Part shown: positions 1 through 7,068 of the stretch, piece by piece | Layout of the letters: each line of letters starts with the position of its first letter | How positions within the stretch are numbered: position 1 is the stretch's first letter | Source of the DNA: Actinotignum sanguinis | GTDB taxonomy: Bacteria > Actinomycetota > Actinomycetes > Actinomycetales > Actinomycetaceae | DNA length: 61,177 bases | Reading direction: 5' to 3' | NCBI RefSeq assembly: GCF_003957255.1 | Contig: NZ_QDIE01000009.1 | Span: 1 to 61,177 of the forward strand | Position numbers and translations under genes: made by a program | Notes under the pieces: generated by a model | The model's input: the letters and a program-made list of their open reading frames with translations, nothing else | The model's database searches: none | What the model was told of the DNA's origin: nothing

Positions 1-127
1 TTGCGGGGTATCTCCTTTCGAGGATAGGTAGGAGTTGATTCGAAAGGTACCCGCGATGGTCGCCTTTGTGTATACCGACACGAGGATCACCGCGGGATAC
101 AGATACACCACACTAACGGACGCAACC
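1..127 (-). mobile_element. 5' end of an insertion sequence, truncated by the window edge
   Basis: These 127 bases are the exact reverse complement of 61051-61177, and identity stops abruptly at base 128. Read on the minus strand, they run from a putative terminus (GGTTGCGTCCGTTAGTGTGG) through a hairpin into an AAAGGAG ribosome-binding site, and end just where a start codon would begin. This resembles the upstream end of a transposase gene. No transposase coding sequence is inside the window, so the family cannot be named. The exact length of 127 is also a common assembler k-mer, so the boundary probably marks where an assembly entered a collapsed multicopy repeat. Confidence 0.6.
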
Positions 128-260
128 AACCACGTTCCCAATAAGTCCAAGCGTTTCGTGAGTCGAGCTAGCCATAAACCAAGGCATCATAAGCCGGGTG
201 TCCTATAGGCCCCTATAACTCGAACCTCAAAATTCACACCAGCCCCCGGGGAGGGGGCAT

Positions 261-314
261 GTGTTGTCAGAGCTGTACTTCACATGTACAACATCCGCAG
301 TACACCCCGGAAAA
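261..314 (+). repeat. 54-bp GTAC-rich intergenic repeat, copy 1
   Basis: The block contains three GTAC tetramers at 275, 286 and 300, with TGTACT/AGTACA as the outer arms of a dyad. It recurs in inverted orientation at 9509-9562 with only three differences, all transitions. The bases just before it (CACCAGCCCC then a G-rich run) are also partly shared. The two copies bracket the tRNA-Leu and the fhaA-pknB operon. Confidence 0.8.
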
Positions 315-383
315 TACATACCAGGTTCGGCGGTCTACGCGCTCGCGATATTGCCCGCGCGCGTGCCAAAATCCAGCAGGCCC

Positions 384-473
384 CGCAAAGTGTGCGTCCC
401 GAACCTCGCAGCCCGCAAAGTGTGCGTGAGGAACATGAAATCAGGTGAAAACGGTACTCACACGCACACTTTG
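384..473. repeat. CGCAAAGTGTGCGT array
   Basis: The 14-mer CGCAAAGTGTGCGT occurs at 384-397 and again at 414-427, exactly 30 bp later. A third copy of its core is inverted at 462-473 (ACGCACACTTTG). The intervening bases are not conserved. This resembles a protein-binding cluster rather than a CRISPR array, because the repeats are too short and too few. Confidence 0.65.
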
Positions 474-511
474 TTCGCGATGAAGGCTCGTCACCGAGTC
501 CGAGGTAAACA

Positions 512-591
512 TAGTGCAAATTCCGGACGGTCGGGGTCGCGTAGTGCAAGCCCAGTGCAGAAATCAGGCCGAAATGGTGCGTAGATTTGCA
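512..591. repeat. TAGTGCAA array
   Basis: TAGTGCAA occurs at 512-519 and 542-549, exactly 30 bp apart. A partial AGTGCA follows at 554 and an inverted TGCAAAT core lies at about 585-591. The layout, two direct copies 30 bp apart plus an inverted one, matches the adjacent array with a different motif. Confidence 0.55.
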
Positions 592-1010
592 CCCTGTTGT
601 GGGATCGCTGTTGAACCCTCAGCAACACGACCCGGAGCCGGCATGCGAAAAGCACAGAGCCACATCCGGAGATGCGGCTCGTGATTTGTAAAGGCGAAAA
701 TCAGTGTCGCCTTAACCGCTACCGCTTCCGCGGGCGGGAAGCTGGGTGCCGGTTTAGTCCGAGGCCAGCTATGTATTAAGTAGCGCAGCCCGCGGTACTG
801 CCGTCCAGAGTTGAGATGAAGGACCCCGGCGGTGAGAGCGCCGGGGTACCTATCGGAAAGGATATTCCCATCAGACAAAGGAACTATCCGGCAGCAAGTG
901 TACGGCACAACGCTCCAGAGCACAATGGAAATGGGGCAATGCCAATTGGAGCGATATCGCCAAAACCGCTATGAGAAATACCAGCGGTGCTCATATCATC
1001 TGTTCAACTG

Positions 1011-1097
1011 TGGTGCTCAAGGGGGGAGTTGAACCCCCACGCCCTCACGGGCACACGGACCTGAACCGTGCGCGTCTGCCTATTCCGCCACTTGAGC
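1011..1097 (-). tRNA. tRNA-Leu(CAG)
   Basis: On the minus strand the transcript begins GCTCAAG and ends CTTGAGC-A-CCA, giving a complete acceptor stem and an encoded CCA tail. The anticodon arm is CACGG-TTCAGGT-CCGTG, so the anticodon is CAG (leucine). The long variable arm fits a class II tRNA, and the T arm GGGGGTTCAACTCCCCC is intact. Confidence 0.95.
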
Positions 1098-1445
1098 AAG
1101 TGCACGTATGAGCTTATCGTCTCATCCCCGTTTAGTCCAAGTTTTTGCAGCACGAATTTACGTGAGACGCGTCGCAGCGCGGCATTTTCGCCATCCCAGC
1201 GCCGGCAGTCGTTCACAGCCGGAGCACCAGCGGGTCGTAGCGCCGCCCCGTCAGCGCTGCGCCGTCGCGCCACCACCAGCGCCCCCGCACGGTCCGCGCG
1301 CTCCACACGGTCCTCACCCCCCATCCCCCCACCACCCCGCCACCCGCTCCGCTCACGGCGCGGAAGGTAGCGGCGCACCGGCGCGGGCGATTACAGTCGC
1401 CTATAGAACAGCAGAACCGACATTGCAGAGGGAAGGGGCAGGGCC
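1098..1445 (+). promoter_or_regulatory. Upstream region of the fhaA operon
   Basis: No gene is visible. The centre is very C-rich (about 1300-1360). A TATAGA hexamer at about 1402-1407 could be a -10 element for the fhaA operon, with a purine-rich ribosome-binding site (GAGGGAAGGGG) just before the fhaA ATG. Promoter placement is a guess. Confidence 0.3.
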
Positions 1446-2144
1446 ATGGGTGCCCTCGGGAAGTTTGAAAAGGGAGTGGAGAACGCCGTCGCCGGGGCGT
1501 TTCGTGTTTTCCAGTCCGAGCTAAAACCGGTGGAGATCCTCACCGATATTAAAAAGGCCATGACGCGCGACGCTGCCGAACTCTCCCGCGAGCGCACCGT
1601 TGCCCCCAATATTTTCACGGTCGCGCTCGCCCCGGCGGATCTGGCCCGGGTGGATTCCTGGGGCCAGGAGGCCCTCCGCGAGGAACTCGCCCGCTCCGCG
1701 GTGGAATACGCCACCGAACAGGACTATCTATTCGTCGGCCCCATTGAGATCACATTCGAGGAGGATCCCCAGTTGCGCGAAGGAACAGCACGCACCCGGA
1801 CAACCACGCAGCGCGGAGCCATCGCCCCGGCCACTCGCAGCGCCGGCACAGAGGAGAACCCGCTCATCCAGGTGGGTCGGGACCGCTACCTCCTCACCGG
1901 CACCACCGCGATTATCGGCCGCGGTTCCGATTGCGATATCAGCGTGGACGACTCGGGCATCTCCCGGCACCACCTCGAGCTGCAAGTCACCCCGAATGGC
2001 GTGATCGCCACGGATCTCAACTCCACCAACGGCACCTTCGTGGAAGGTCACCGCATTAGCGCGGCCACCCTGGTGGACGGCAATACCATCACCATCGGCC
2101 GCACCCACATTATGTTCTGGACTGGAACGGCTTCCGCCTCATGA
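1446..2144 (+). CDS. fhaA: FHA domain protein FhaA
   Basis: This 232-residue cytoplasmic protein has the FhaA architecture: an N-terminal DUF3662 domain (about residues 1-120, beginning MGALGKFEKGVENAV) and a C-terminal FHA phosphothreonine-binding domain (about 145-230), joined by a short linker. FHA signatures visible are GRGSDCDI, SGISRHHLEL and LNSTNGTFVEG. In actinobacteria, FhaA reads Ser/Thr kinase signals and is linked to peptidoglycan synthesis. The linker is much shorter than in mycobacteria. The stop overlaps the fhaB start (ATGA), so the genes are translationally coupled at the head of a six-gene operon. Confidence 0.93.
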   Translation: MGALGKFEKGVENAVAGAFRVFQSELKPVEILTDIKKAMTRDAAELSRERTVAPNIFTVALAPADLARVDSWGQEALREELARSAVEYATEQDYLFVGPIEITFEEDPQLREGTARTRTTTQRGAIAPATRSAGTEENPLIQVGRDRYLLTGTTAIIGRGSDCDISVDDSGISRHHLELQVTPNGVIATDLNSTNGTFVEGHRISAATLVDGNTITIGRTHIMFWTGTASAS

Positions 2145-2638
2145 ATCTCGCAATAACCTTATTGCGCTTCGGTTTTCTAGCGCTGCTGTGGCTGTTTATT
2201 TTCGCCGTCGTGCTAACGGTGCGCCGCGATGTGCTGGGAACGGACGTGCGGCGTCGTTCTTCTCTTCTTTCGGCACGACGCCGCAGCATGCACGCGCCCG
2301 CCCCCGCGGAAAACGACTCCCCCGCACCGCCTGCCGCGCCGGTTGAACGGCCCGTTTACCTGGTGGTGACCGGCGGTCCGCTGCTGGGAACCGCGGTGCC
2401 GCTCAGCTCGCAACCGGTATATATCGGGCGCGCCCCGGATAACACTCTCGTCCTGGATGACACCTACGCCTCCGGGCATCACGCCCGTATTTTCGCGGCG
2501 GAGGGCCGGCGCTGGGTGGAGGATCTGGGCTCAACAAACGGTACCCTGGTAGGGGGGATCCGCATTAACGGCACGGCCGCGCTGGACCCCGGCGTTGTCA
2601 TTCAGGTGGGGGAAACCACGATGGAGCTACAAGTTTGA
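2141..2638 (+). CDS. fhaB: FHA domain membrane protein FhaB (FipA-like)
   Basis: This 165-residue protein has one N-terminal transmembrane helix (about residues 5-25), an Ala/Pro-rich linker, and a C-terminal FHA domain (about 70-160) with GRAPDNTLVL, ASGHHARIF and LGSTNGTLVGG. In mycobacteria the homologue, a PknB substrate, bridges FtsZ and FtsQ at the division site. The gene overlaps fhaA by ATGA and the next gene by TTGA, which argues for coupled expression. Confidence 0.92.
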   Translation: MNLAITLLRFGFLALLWLFIFAVVLTVRRDVLGTDVRRRSSLLSARRRSMHAPAPAENDSPAPPAAPVERPVYLVVTGGPLLGTAVPLSSQPVYIGRAPDNTLVLDDTYASGHHARIFAAEGRRWVEDLGSTNGTLVGGIRINGTAALDPGVVIQVGETTMELQV

Positions 2639-4152
2639 GTATTCAGCTACGCTACGCGGCGTTTTCCGATGTCGGCCTGGTTCGTTCCAATAACCAGGAC
2701 GGTGGCTACGCCTCGCCTCATTTGCTCGTTGTGGCAGATGGAATGGGCGGGGCGGCCGCCGGAGATATCGCGTCATCGGTCACGGTGGGGCATCTGGTGG
2801 CTGTCGATGATGTGCACGCCGCCGATGATTTGCTGCCGCTGCTGCGCCGCGCGGTGGAAGCCGCGCATGACGATATGCTCGAGCTTGTTGCGGAGAACCC
2901 GAAAATGGCGGGTATGGGTACCACTTGCATCGCCATGCTGCGTGCCTCGAATAAGCTCGCGATGGTTCATATCGGTGATTCGCGCGCCTACCTTTTGCGG
3001 GATGGCAAGCTCGGCCAGGTCACGCATGATCACACTCTGGTTCAGTACCTCGTGGATCACGGCCGGCTCACCCCGGAGGAAGCCGAACACCACCCGCAGC
3101 GCAATGTGATTATGCGGGCGCTCGGAGATACCCCCGGCGAGGTGGAACTGGATGAATCCGTGCGGGAAGCCCGGGTGGGCGACCGCTGGCTGCTGTGCTC
3201 GGACGGCCTATTTGGCGTGGTTGCGCACGACACCATCGAACACGCCATGTCCGCGATCCCCGACCTGCACCAGCTGGGCGAACACCTCATCGATTTAGCG
3301 TTGGCGGCCGGCGCCCCCGATAACGTCACCGTGATTCTTGCGGATGTTGTGGACGACGCCGCACTCACCAGCCCGCTGCCCTCCCAACCCATTGTGGTCG
3401 GTTCGGCGGCGCGTGATTACCGCCGGCCCACCCGCGGGGGTAATTCCGCCGCGGCCAAGGCGGCGACGTTGACGCAAAATGCTCGTGCCGGGGCCGGCGC
3501 TGGCGTGGGTGCTGCAGCTGCGACTGCGGCTGATGGTGGCGCTGATGGTGGCGCGGGCACAAACGGGTCAGTGGCTCCGGCTGGAAAAGATAGGTCGGGA
3601 AGCTGCGCCGTGTCCGGCGCTGGCACATCTTCGGGCACCGGCCCCAAGAATAAATCCGCAAAAACTAGCCCGGCGAGCGGGGCCGCCGGCGGCGCGTCCG
3701 GCGTGGGCCGCGGCACGTCCGGTGTGGGCCGCGGGGATTCGGGCGCGGAGGGCGCTCCTCGCGCGCGTTGGGGAGCGCGTTTGGCGGTTATTCTGACCGT
3801 CGTGGCCCTGGCTGTGGCCGGCCTTGTCGGCGCTTACCGCTGGACCCAGAGCCGCTACTACGTGGCCAATAACAATGGCATCGTCACGATCTATCAGGGA
3901 ATTCCGCAGCGGCTCGGCCCGCTGGAGTTCTCCCACGCGGCGGAAGCTACTGATCTCCAGGTCCGCGACCTCACCCCGGTGGCCCAAGATCGCCTTGCCA
4001 CGCCCATCACGCGCGCTTCGCTGCGCGAAGCGCGCGCCGTCGTCGCCGCACTCCGAGAACAAAAAGCCCAGAACAACGAGCCAACGCCGGCGCCCGCTAC
4101 GCCCGGCACCGCGGCAACACCCACGCCCGCGAACCCGGGAGAGAACCGATGA
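2635..4152 (+). CDS. pstP: Ser/Thr protein phosphatase PstP (PP2C)
   Basis: This is a 505-residue PP2C phosphatase. The catalytic domain (about 1-240) carries RSNNQDGG, VADGMGG (metal-binding Asp35), GDSRAYL, LCSDGLFG and DNVTVIL. A long Ala/Gly/Ser-rich linker (about 245-375) precedes one transmembrane helix (about 379-401) and a roughly 100-residue outer segment ending in a Pro/Thr-rich tail. It should reverse phosphorylation by PknB at the membrane. The start is TTG, overlapping the fhaB stop. The linker is low-complexity and codes poorly conserved sequence. Confidence 0.93.
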   Translation: MSIQLRYAAFSDVGLVRSNNQDGGYASPHLLVVADGMGGAAAGDIASSVTVGHLVAVDDVHAADDLLPLLRRAVEAAHDDMLELVAENPKMAGMGTTCIAMLRASNKLAMVHIGDSRAYLLRDGKLGQVTHDHTLVQYLVDHGRLTPEEAEHHPQRNVIMRALGDTPGEVELDESVREARVGDRWLLCSDGLFGVVAHDTIEHAMSAIPDLHQLGEHLIDLALAAGAPDNVTVILADVVDDAALTSPLPSQPIVVGSAARDYRRPTRGGNSAAAKAATLTQNARAGAGAGVGAAAATAADGGADGGAGTNGSVAPAGKDRSGSCAVSGAGTSSGTGPKNKSAKTSPASGAAGGASGVGRGTSGVGRGDSGAEGAPRARWGARLAVILTVVALAVAGLVGAYRWTQSRYYVANNNGIVTIYQGIPQRLGPLEFSHAAEATDLQVRDLTPVAQDRLATPITRASLREARAVVAALREQKAQNNEPTPAPATPGTAATPTPANPGENR

Positions 4153-5585
4153 GTACGGTGGTTCCCCCGCGCACGCGCCGCGGCCGCTGGCCGGAAATCA
4201 CCCTGCTGCTCCTGGCCGGAGCCATCGGGGTGGGTGCCTATTACCTGGTGTGGACCGGGCTGGATAATACCGGGCTGCCGCCCAGCTTCGCGCTGGTGGT
4301 GGGTGCCGGCGCCGCCCTGGTATTCGCCTGCCACCTGCTTATTCGCGCACTGTGCCCCTACGCGGACCCGGTGCTTTTCCCCTGCGCGATCGCCCTCAAC
4401 GGGCTGGGCCTGGCCATGATCTACCGGGTGGATGCCGCGGCGGATACCGATCACGCCCGCAGCCAGCTCATCCTCACCGCTGGCGCGTTGGTATTTTTCG
4501 CCGTCACGGTGCTGCTCGTGCGCAATTATCGGGTGCTGCAAAATTACATGTGGACCTCGCTCATCGCCGGGGTGGTGCTGCTCCTCCTCCCGCTCAGCCC
4601 GCTGGGCCGCACCCTCAACGGTTCGCGCCTGTGGATCGCGGTGGGCGGGATGTCCTTCCAGCCGGCCGAAGTCGCGAAAATCTGTTTCGCGGTGTTCTTC
4701 GCGGCCTACCTCGTGACCGAACGCGATAACCTGGCGCTCGCCGGCCCGAAAATCCTGGGAATTCGCCTCCCTAAGGCCCGCCATATCCTCCCGGTTCTTA
4801 TCGCCTGGGCGCTGTGCATGGGAGTCCTTGTTTTTGAACGCGATTTCGGCACCGCGCTGCTCTTCTTCGGGCTTTTCGTGGCGATGCTGTGGGTGGCCAC
4901 CGAGCAGGTCTCCTGGCTGGCCATCGGCGCGCTCCTCACCGTGGGCGGGGTGTGGTTCATTTCAACAACCGTATCCCATGTGCAGGCCCGTTTCGCGATC
5001 TGGCTCGACCCCTTCGACCCGGAACTGTACGACGCCGTCGGCGGCTCCTACCAGGTGGTTCAGGGGCTCTTCGGCATGGCCTCCGGGGGACTCTTCGGGG
5101 CGGGGCTGGGGCGCGGCTACCCGAACCTGGTTTACGCGGCGCATTCCGATTTCATTTACGCCTCTTTCGCTGAGGAACTCGGCCTGGTGGGCGTGGGTGC
5201 CATCCTGTGCATCTACCTGCTTCTCATCAGTCGCGGCATGCGGGTTGCCCTGGAATCGCGCGACGGCTTCGGCAAACTCCTCGCTTCCGGGCTGTCTTTC
5301 GTGCTCGGGCTGCAATGCTTCATCGTTATCGGCGGGGTGACGCGCATTATCCCGCTGACCGGCCTGGCCCTGCCTTTCCTCGCGCACGGCGGCTCGGCAC
5401 TGCTGACGAACTGGATCATTATCGCGCTGTTGATCCGCATGTCGCACACCGCCCGCCGCCCGGAAGAAGCACGCCCGCTGCCCACCACCGATGAACTCGC
5501 GATCCTGCGCGGGAACGCCGATGAGCGCGTTAGTGAGGGCGATAGTGAGAGCGACGATGCCCGCACGGAGGTGGTGCGCCCGTGA
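4149..5585 (+). CDS. SEDS glycosyltransferase FtsW/RodA
   Basis: This 478-residue polytopic membrane protein of the SEDS family polymerises peptidoglycan glycan strands with a partner class B PBP. About ten to twelve hydrophobic helices are visible. Family motifs include LNGSRLWI, FQPAEVAKI, FERDFGTALL and the C-terminal PFLAHGGSALLTNW. It overlaps pstP by ATGA and pbpA by GTGA. Its place next to pbpA matches the actinobacterial RodA copy, so elongation is the more likely role, but FtsW and RodA cannot be separated from sequence alone. Confidence 0.93.
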   Translation: MSTVVPPRTRRGRWPEITLLLLAGAIGVGAYYLVWTGLDNTGLPPSFALVVGAGAALVFACHLLIRALCPYADPVLFPCAIALNGLGLAMIYRVDAAADTDHARSQLILTAGALVFFAVTVLLVRNYRVLQNYMWTSLIAGVVLLLLPLSPLGRTLNGSRLWIAVGGMSFQPAEVAKICFAVFFAAYLVTERDNLALAGPKILGIRLPKARHILPVLIAWALCMGVLVFERDFGTALLFFGLFVAMLWVATEQVSWLAIGALLTVGGVWFISTTVSHVQARFAIWLDPFDPELYDAVGGSYQVVQGLFGMASGGLFGAGLGRGYPNLVYAAHSDFIYASFAEELGLVGVGAILCIYLLLISRGMRVALESRDGFGKLLASGLSFVLGLQCFIVIGGVTRIIPLTGLALPFLAHGGSALLTNWIIIALLIRMSHTARRPEEARPLPTTDELAILRGNADERVSEGDSESDDARTEVVRP

Positions 5586-7039
5586 ATCGCCCTATCCGCC
5601 AGCTTGTCGCGGTCCTCGCGGTCATGTTCTTAGGTTTGGCCGGCTCCACCACCGCGATCCAGTTCTTCCAGGCCGCCAGCCTCAACGCCAATGCGTGGAA
5701 TGTGCGGACGCTCTACCGCGAATACGGTACCCAGCGCGGTCCCATTATCGTGGCCGGGGAATCTATTGTTTCCTCCCAGCCCATCGACGATGCCTACAAC
5801 TACCTGCGCGTTTACGAGCGCCCGGAGATTTATTCGAATCTCACCGGCTACTACTCCATCGCCCATAACTCGATGACGGGCTTGGAACGCGCCATGAACC
5901 CGGTCCTGGGCGGCTCGGATTCCTCCCTGGCCGGTCAACGTATCGAAGAGCTTATTACCGGTTCCCAACCTCAGGGCGGGGGCGTTGAGCTCACTATTGA
6001 TCCCCAGCTCCAGGAGGCCGCAGCCGCCGCGCTGGGTAACCAGCGCGGCGCCGTCGTCGTACTTAATTCCCGCACCGGAGATATTCTGGCGCAGGTCTCC
6101 ACCCCCGGATTTGACCCGAACGGCGTGGCCACGCACGATACCGCGGCCGCGCGCGAGAACTATCAGGCTCTCGAAACCGATCCCACCACGCCGCTCATCG
6201 ACCGGGCTACCGGCGGGGATCAGTACGCGCCCGGCTCGTCGTTCAAGCTGCTCACCGCCACCGCGATGATTGAGAACCTCGGGCTGAGCCCAGATTCGCT
6301 GGTGGAGGCCCCCCGCACCTTCGTGCCGCCGGGGACCACGCACGATATGTGGAACCCGGGGCAGGCCGCCTGCGGGGACGGCTCCGGGAAAGTTACGCTC
6401 ACCGAGGCATTCGCGCAATCGTGCAATACGCCGTTCGCGATCGGCGGGATCGCGGTGGGCCCGGAAAAAATGGTGGCGCAGGCCGAAAAATTCGGTTTCA
6501 ACAGCGAGCTTTCCACGCCGCTACCCGTTTCCGCTTCGCGTTTCCCCGCCCCCGCGGACGCCGCGGCGCTCGCCATGGATTCCATCGGCCAACGCGATAT
6601 TCGGGTCACCCCGATGCAGATGGCGATGGTCGGTGCGGCGATCGCTAATGACGGCGTGGTGATGAAACCGAATCTGGTGCGCCGCACCCTCACCGCGGAT
6701 CTCGAACCCGTGAGCGAAAGCGAACCGGAAGTGCTCTCCCGCGCGATGAGCCAGCAAACCGCGGGGTATATGCACCAGATGATGGTCAACGAGGTCAAGA
6801 ACGGCACCGGGTACCTCTTCACCCTCCCCGGGATTGAAACCTCCGGGAAAACCGGGACCGCGGAAATCACGAACGATATCCCCCCGCACGCGTGGTTCGT
6901 GGGGAATGCGACCATCGGGGACACTGCCTATACCGTGGCCGTGGTGGTCGAGAATTCGGGCAATGCCGTGTGGAATGGCGACGGTGGCTCCGTTGCCGCC
7001 CCCCTTGCCCGCACAGTACTTGAAGCTAAGGTGAACTAA
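5582..7039 (+). CDS. pbpA: Class B penicillin-binding protein PbpA
   Basis: This 485-residue transpeptidase has an N-terminal anchor helix (about 8-28), a short dimerisation region and a transpeptidase domain from about 150. The three active-site motifs are present: SxxK at 219-222 (SSFK), SxN at 280-282 (SCN) and KTG at 423-425. It crosslinks peptidoglycan in the outer face of the membrane and should pair with the SEDS protein encoded immediately upstream. The start is GTG, overlapping the previous stop. Its short N-terminal region matches actinobacterial PbpA rather than FtsI. Confidence 0.94.
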   Translation: MNRPIRQLVAVLAVMFLGLAGSTTAIQFFQAASLNANAWNVRTLYREYGTQRGPIIVAGESIVSSQPIDDAYNYLRVYERPEIYSNLTGYYSIAHNSMTGLERAMNPVLGGSDSSLAGQRIEELITGSQPQGGGVELTIDPQLQEAAAAALGNQRGAVVVLNSRTGDILAQVSTPGFDPNGVATHDTAAARENYQALETDPTTPLIDRATGGDQYAPGSSFKLLTATAMIENLGLSPDSLVEAPRTFVPPGTTHDMWNPGQAACGDGSGKVTLTEAFAQSCNTPFAIGGIAVGPEKMVAQAEKFGFNSELSTPLPVSASRFPAPADAAALAMDSIGQRDIRVTPMQMAMVGAAIANDGVVMKPNLVRRTLTADLEPVSESEPEVLSRAMSQQTAGYMHQMMVNEVKNGTGYLFTLPGIETSGKTGTAEITNDIPPHAWFVGNATIGDTAYTVAVVVENSGNAVWNGDGGSVAAPLARTVLEAKVN

Positions 7040-7068
7040 GCAGATGCTCAGCAGAAAGGTGACGCGAC

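Larger units (their letters stand above)
128..1010. other. Gene-free, repeat-rich region
   Basis: I see no convincing gene here. The stretch holds a 54-bp repeat at 261-314 that recurs inverted at 9509-9562, a pair of CGCAAAGTGTGCGT motifs 30 bp apart with an inverted third copy, and a pair of TAGTGCAA motifs also 30 bp apart. A strong GC hairpin lies at 824-846 (arms CCCCGGCG/CGCCGGGG) without a T tract. Smaller hairpins are GAGCC...GGCTC near 655-682 and AAGGCGA...TCGCCTT near 690-715. Open frames across it have no ribosome-binding sites or recognisable domains. Confidence 0.6.

Noticed and set aside
564-923. Minus-strand open frame with HLNSGRQYRGLRY, vaguely like the transposase HSDRGSQY segment
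   Set aside because: Only a few residues match, no start site or further transposase motifs appear, and the rest of the frame is unlike any family I know. It could be a very decayed remnant, but the support is too weak to list.
1300-1360. C-rich stretch as a 6C-type small RNA
   Set aside because: There are runs of C but no paired stem-loops of the expected layout.
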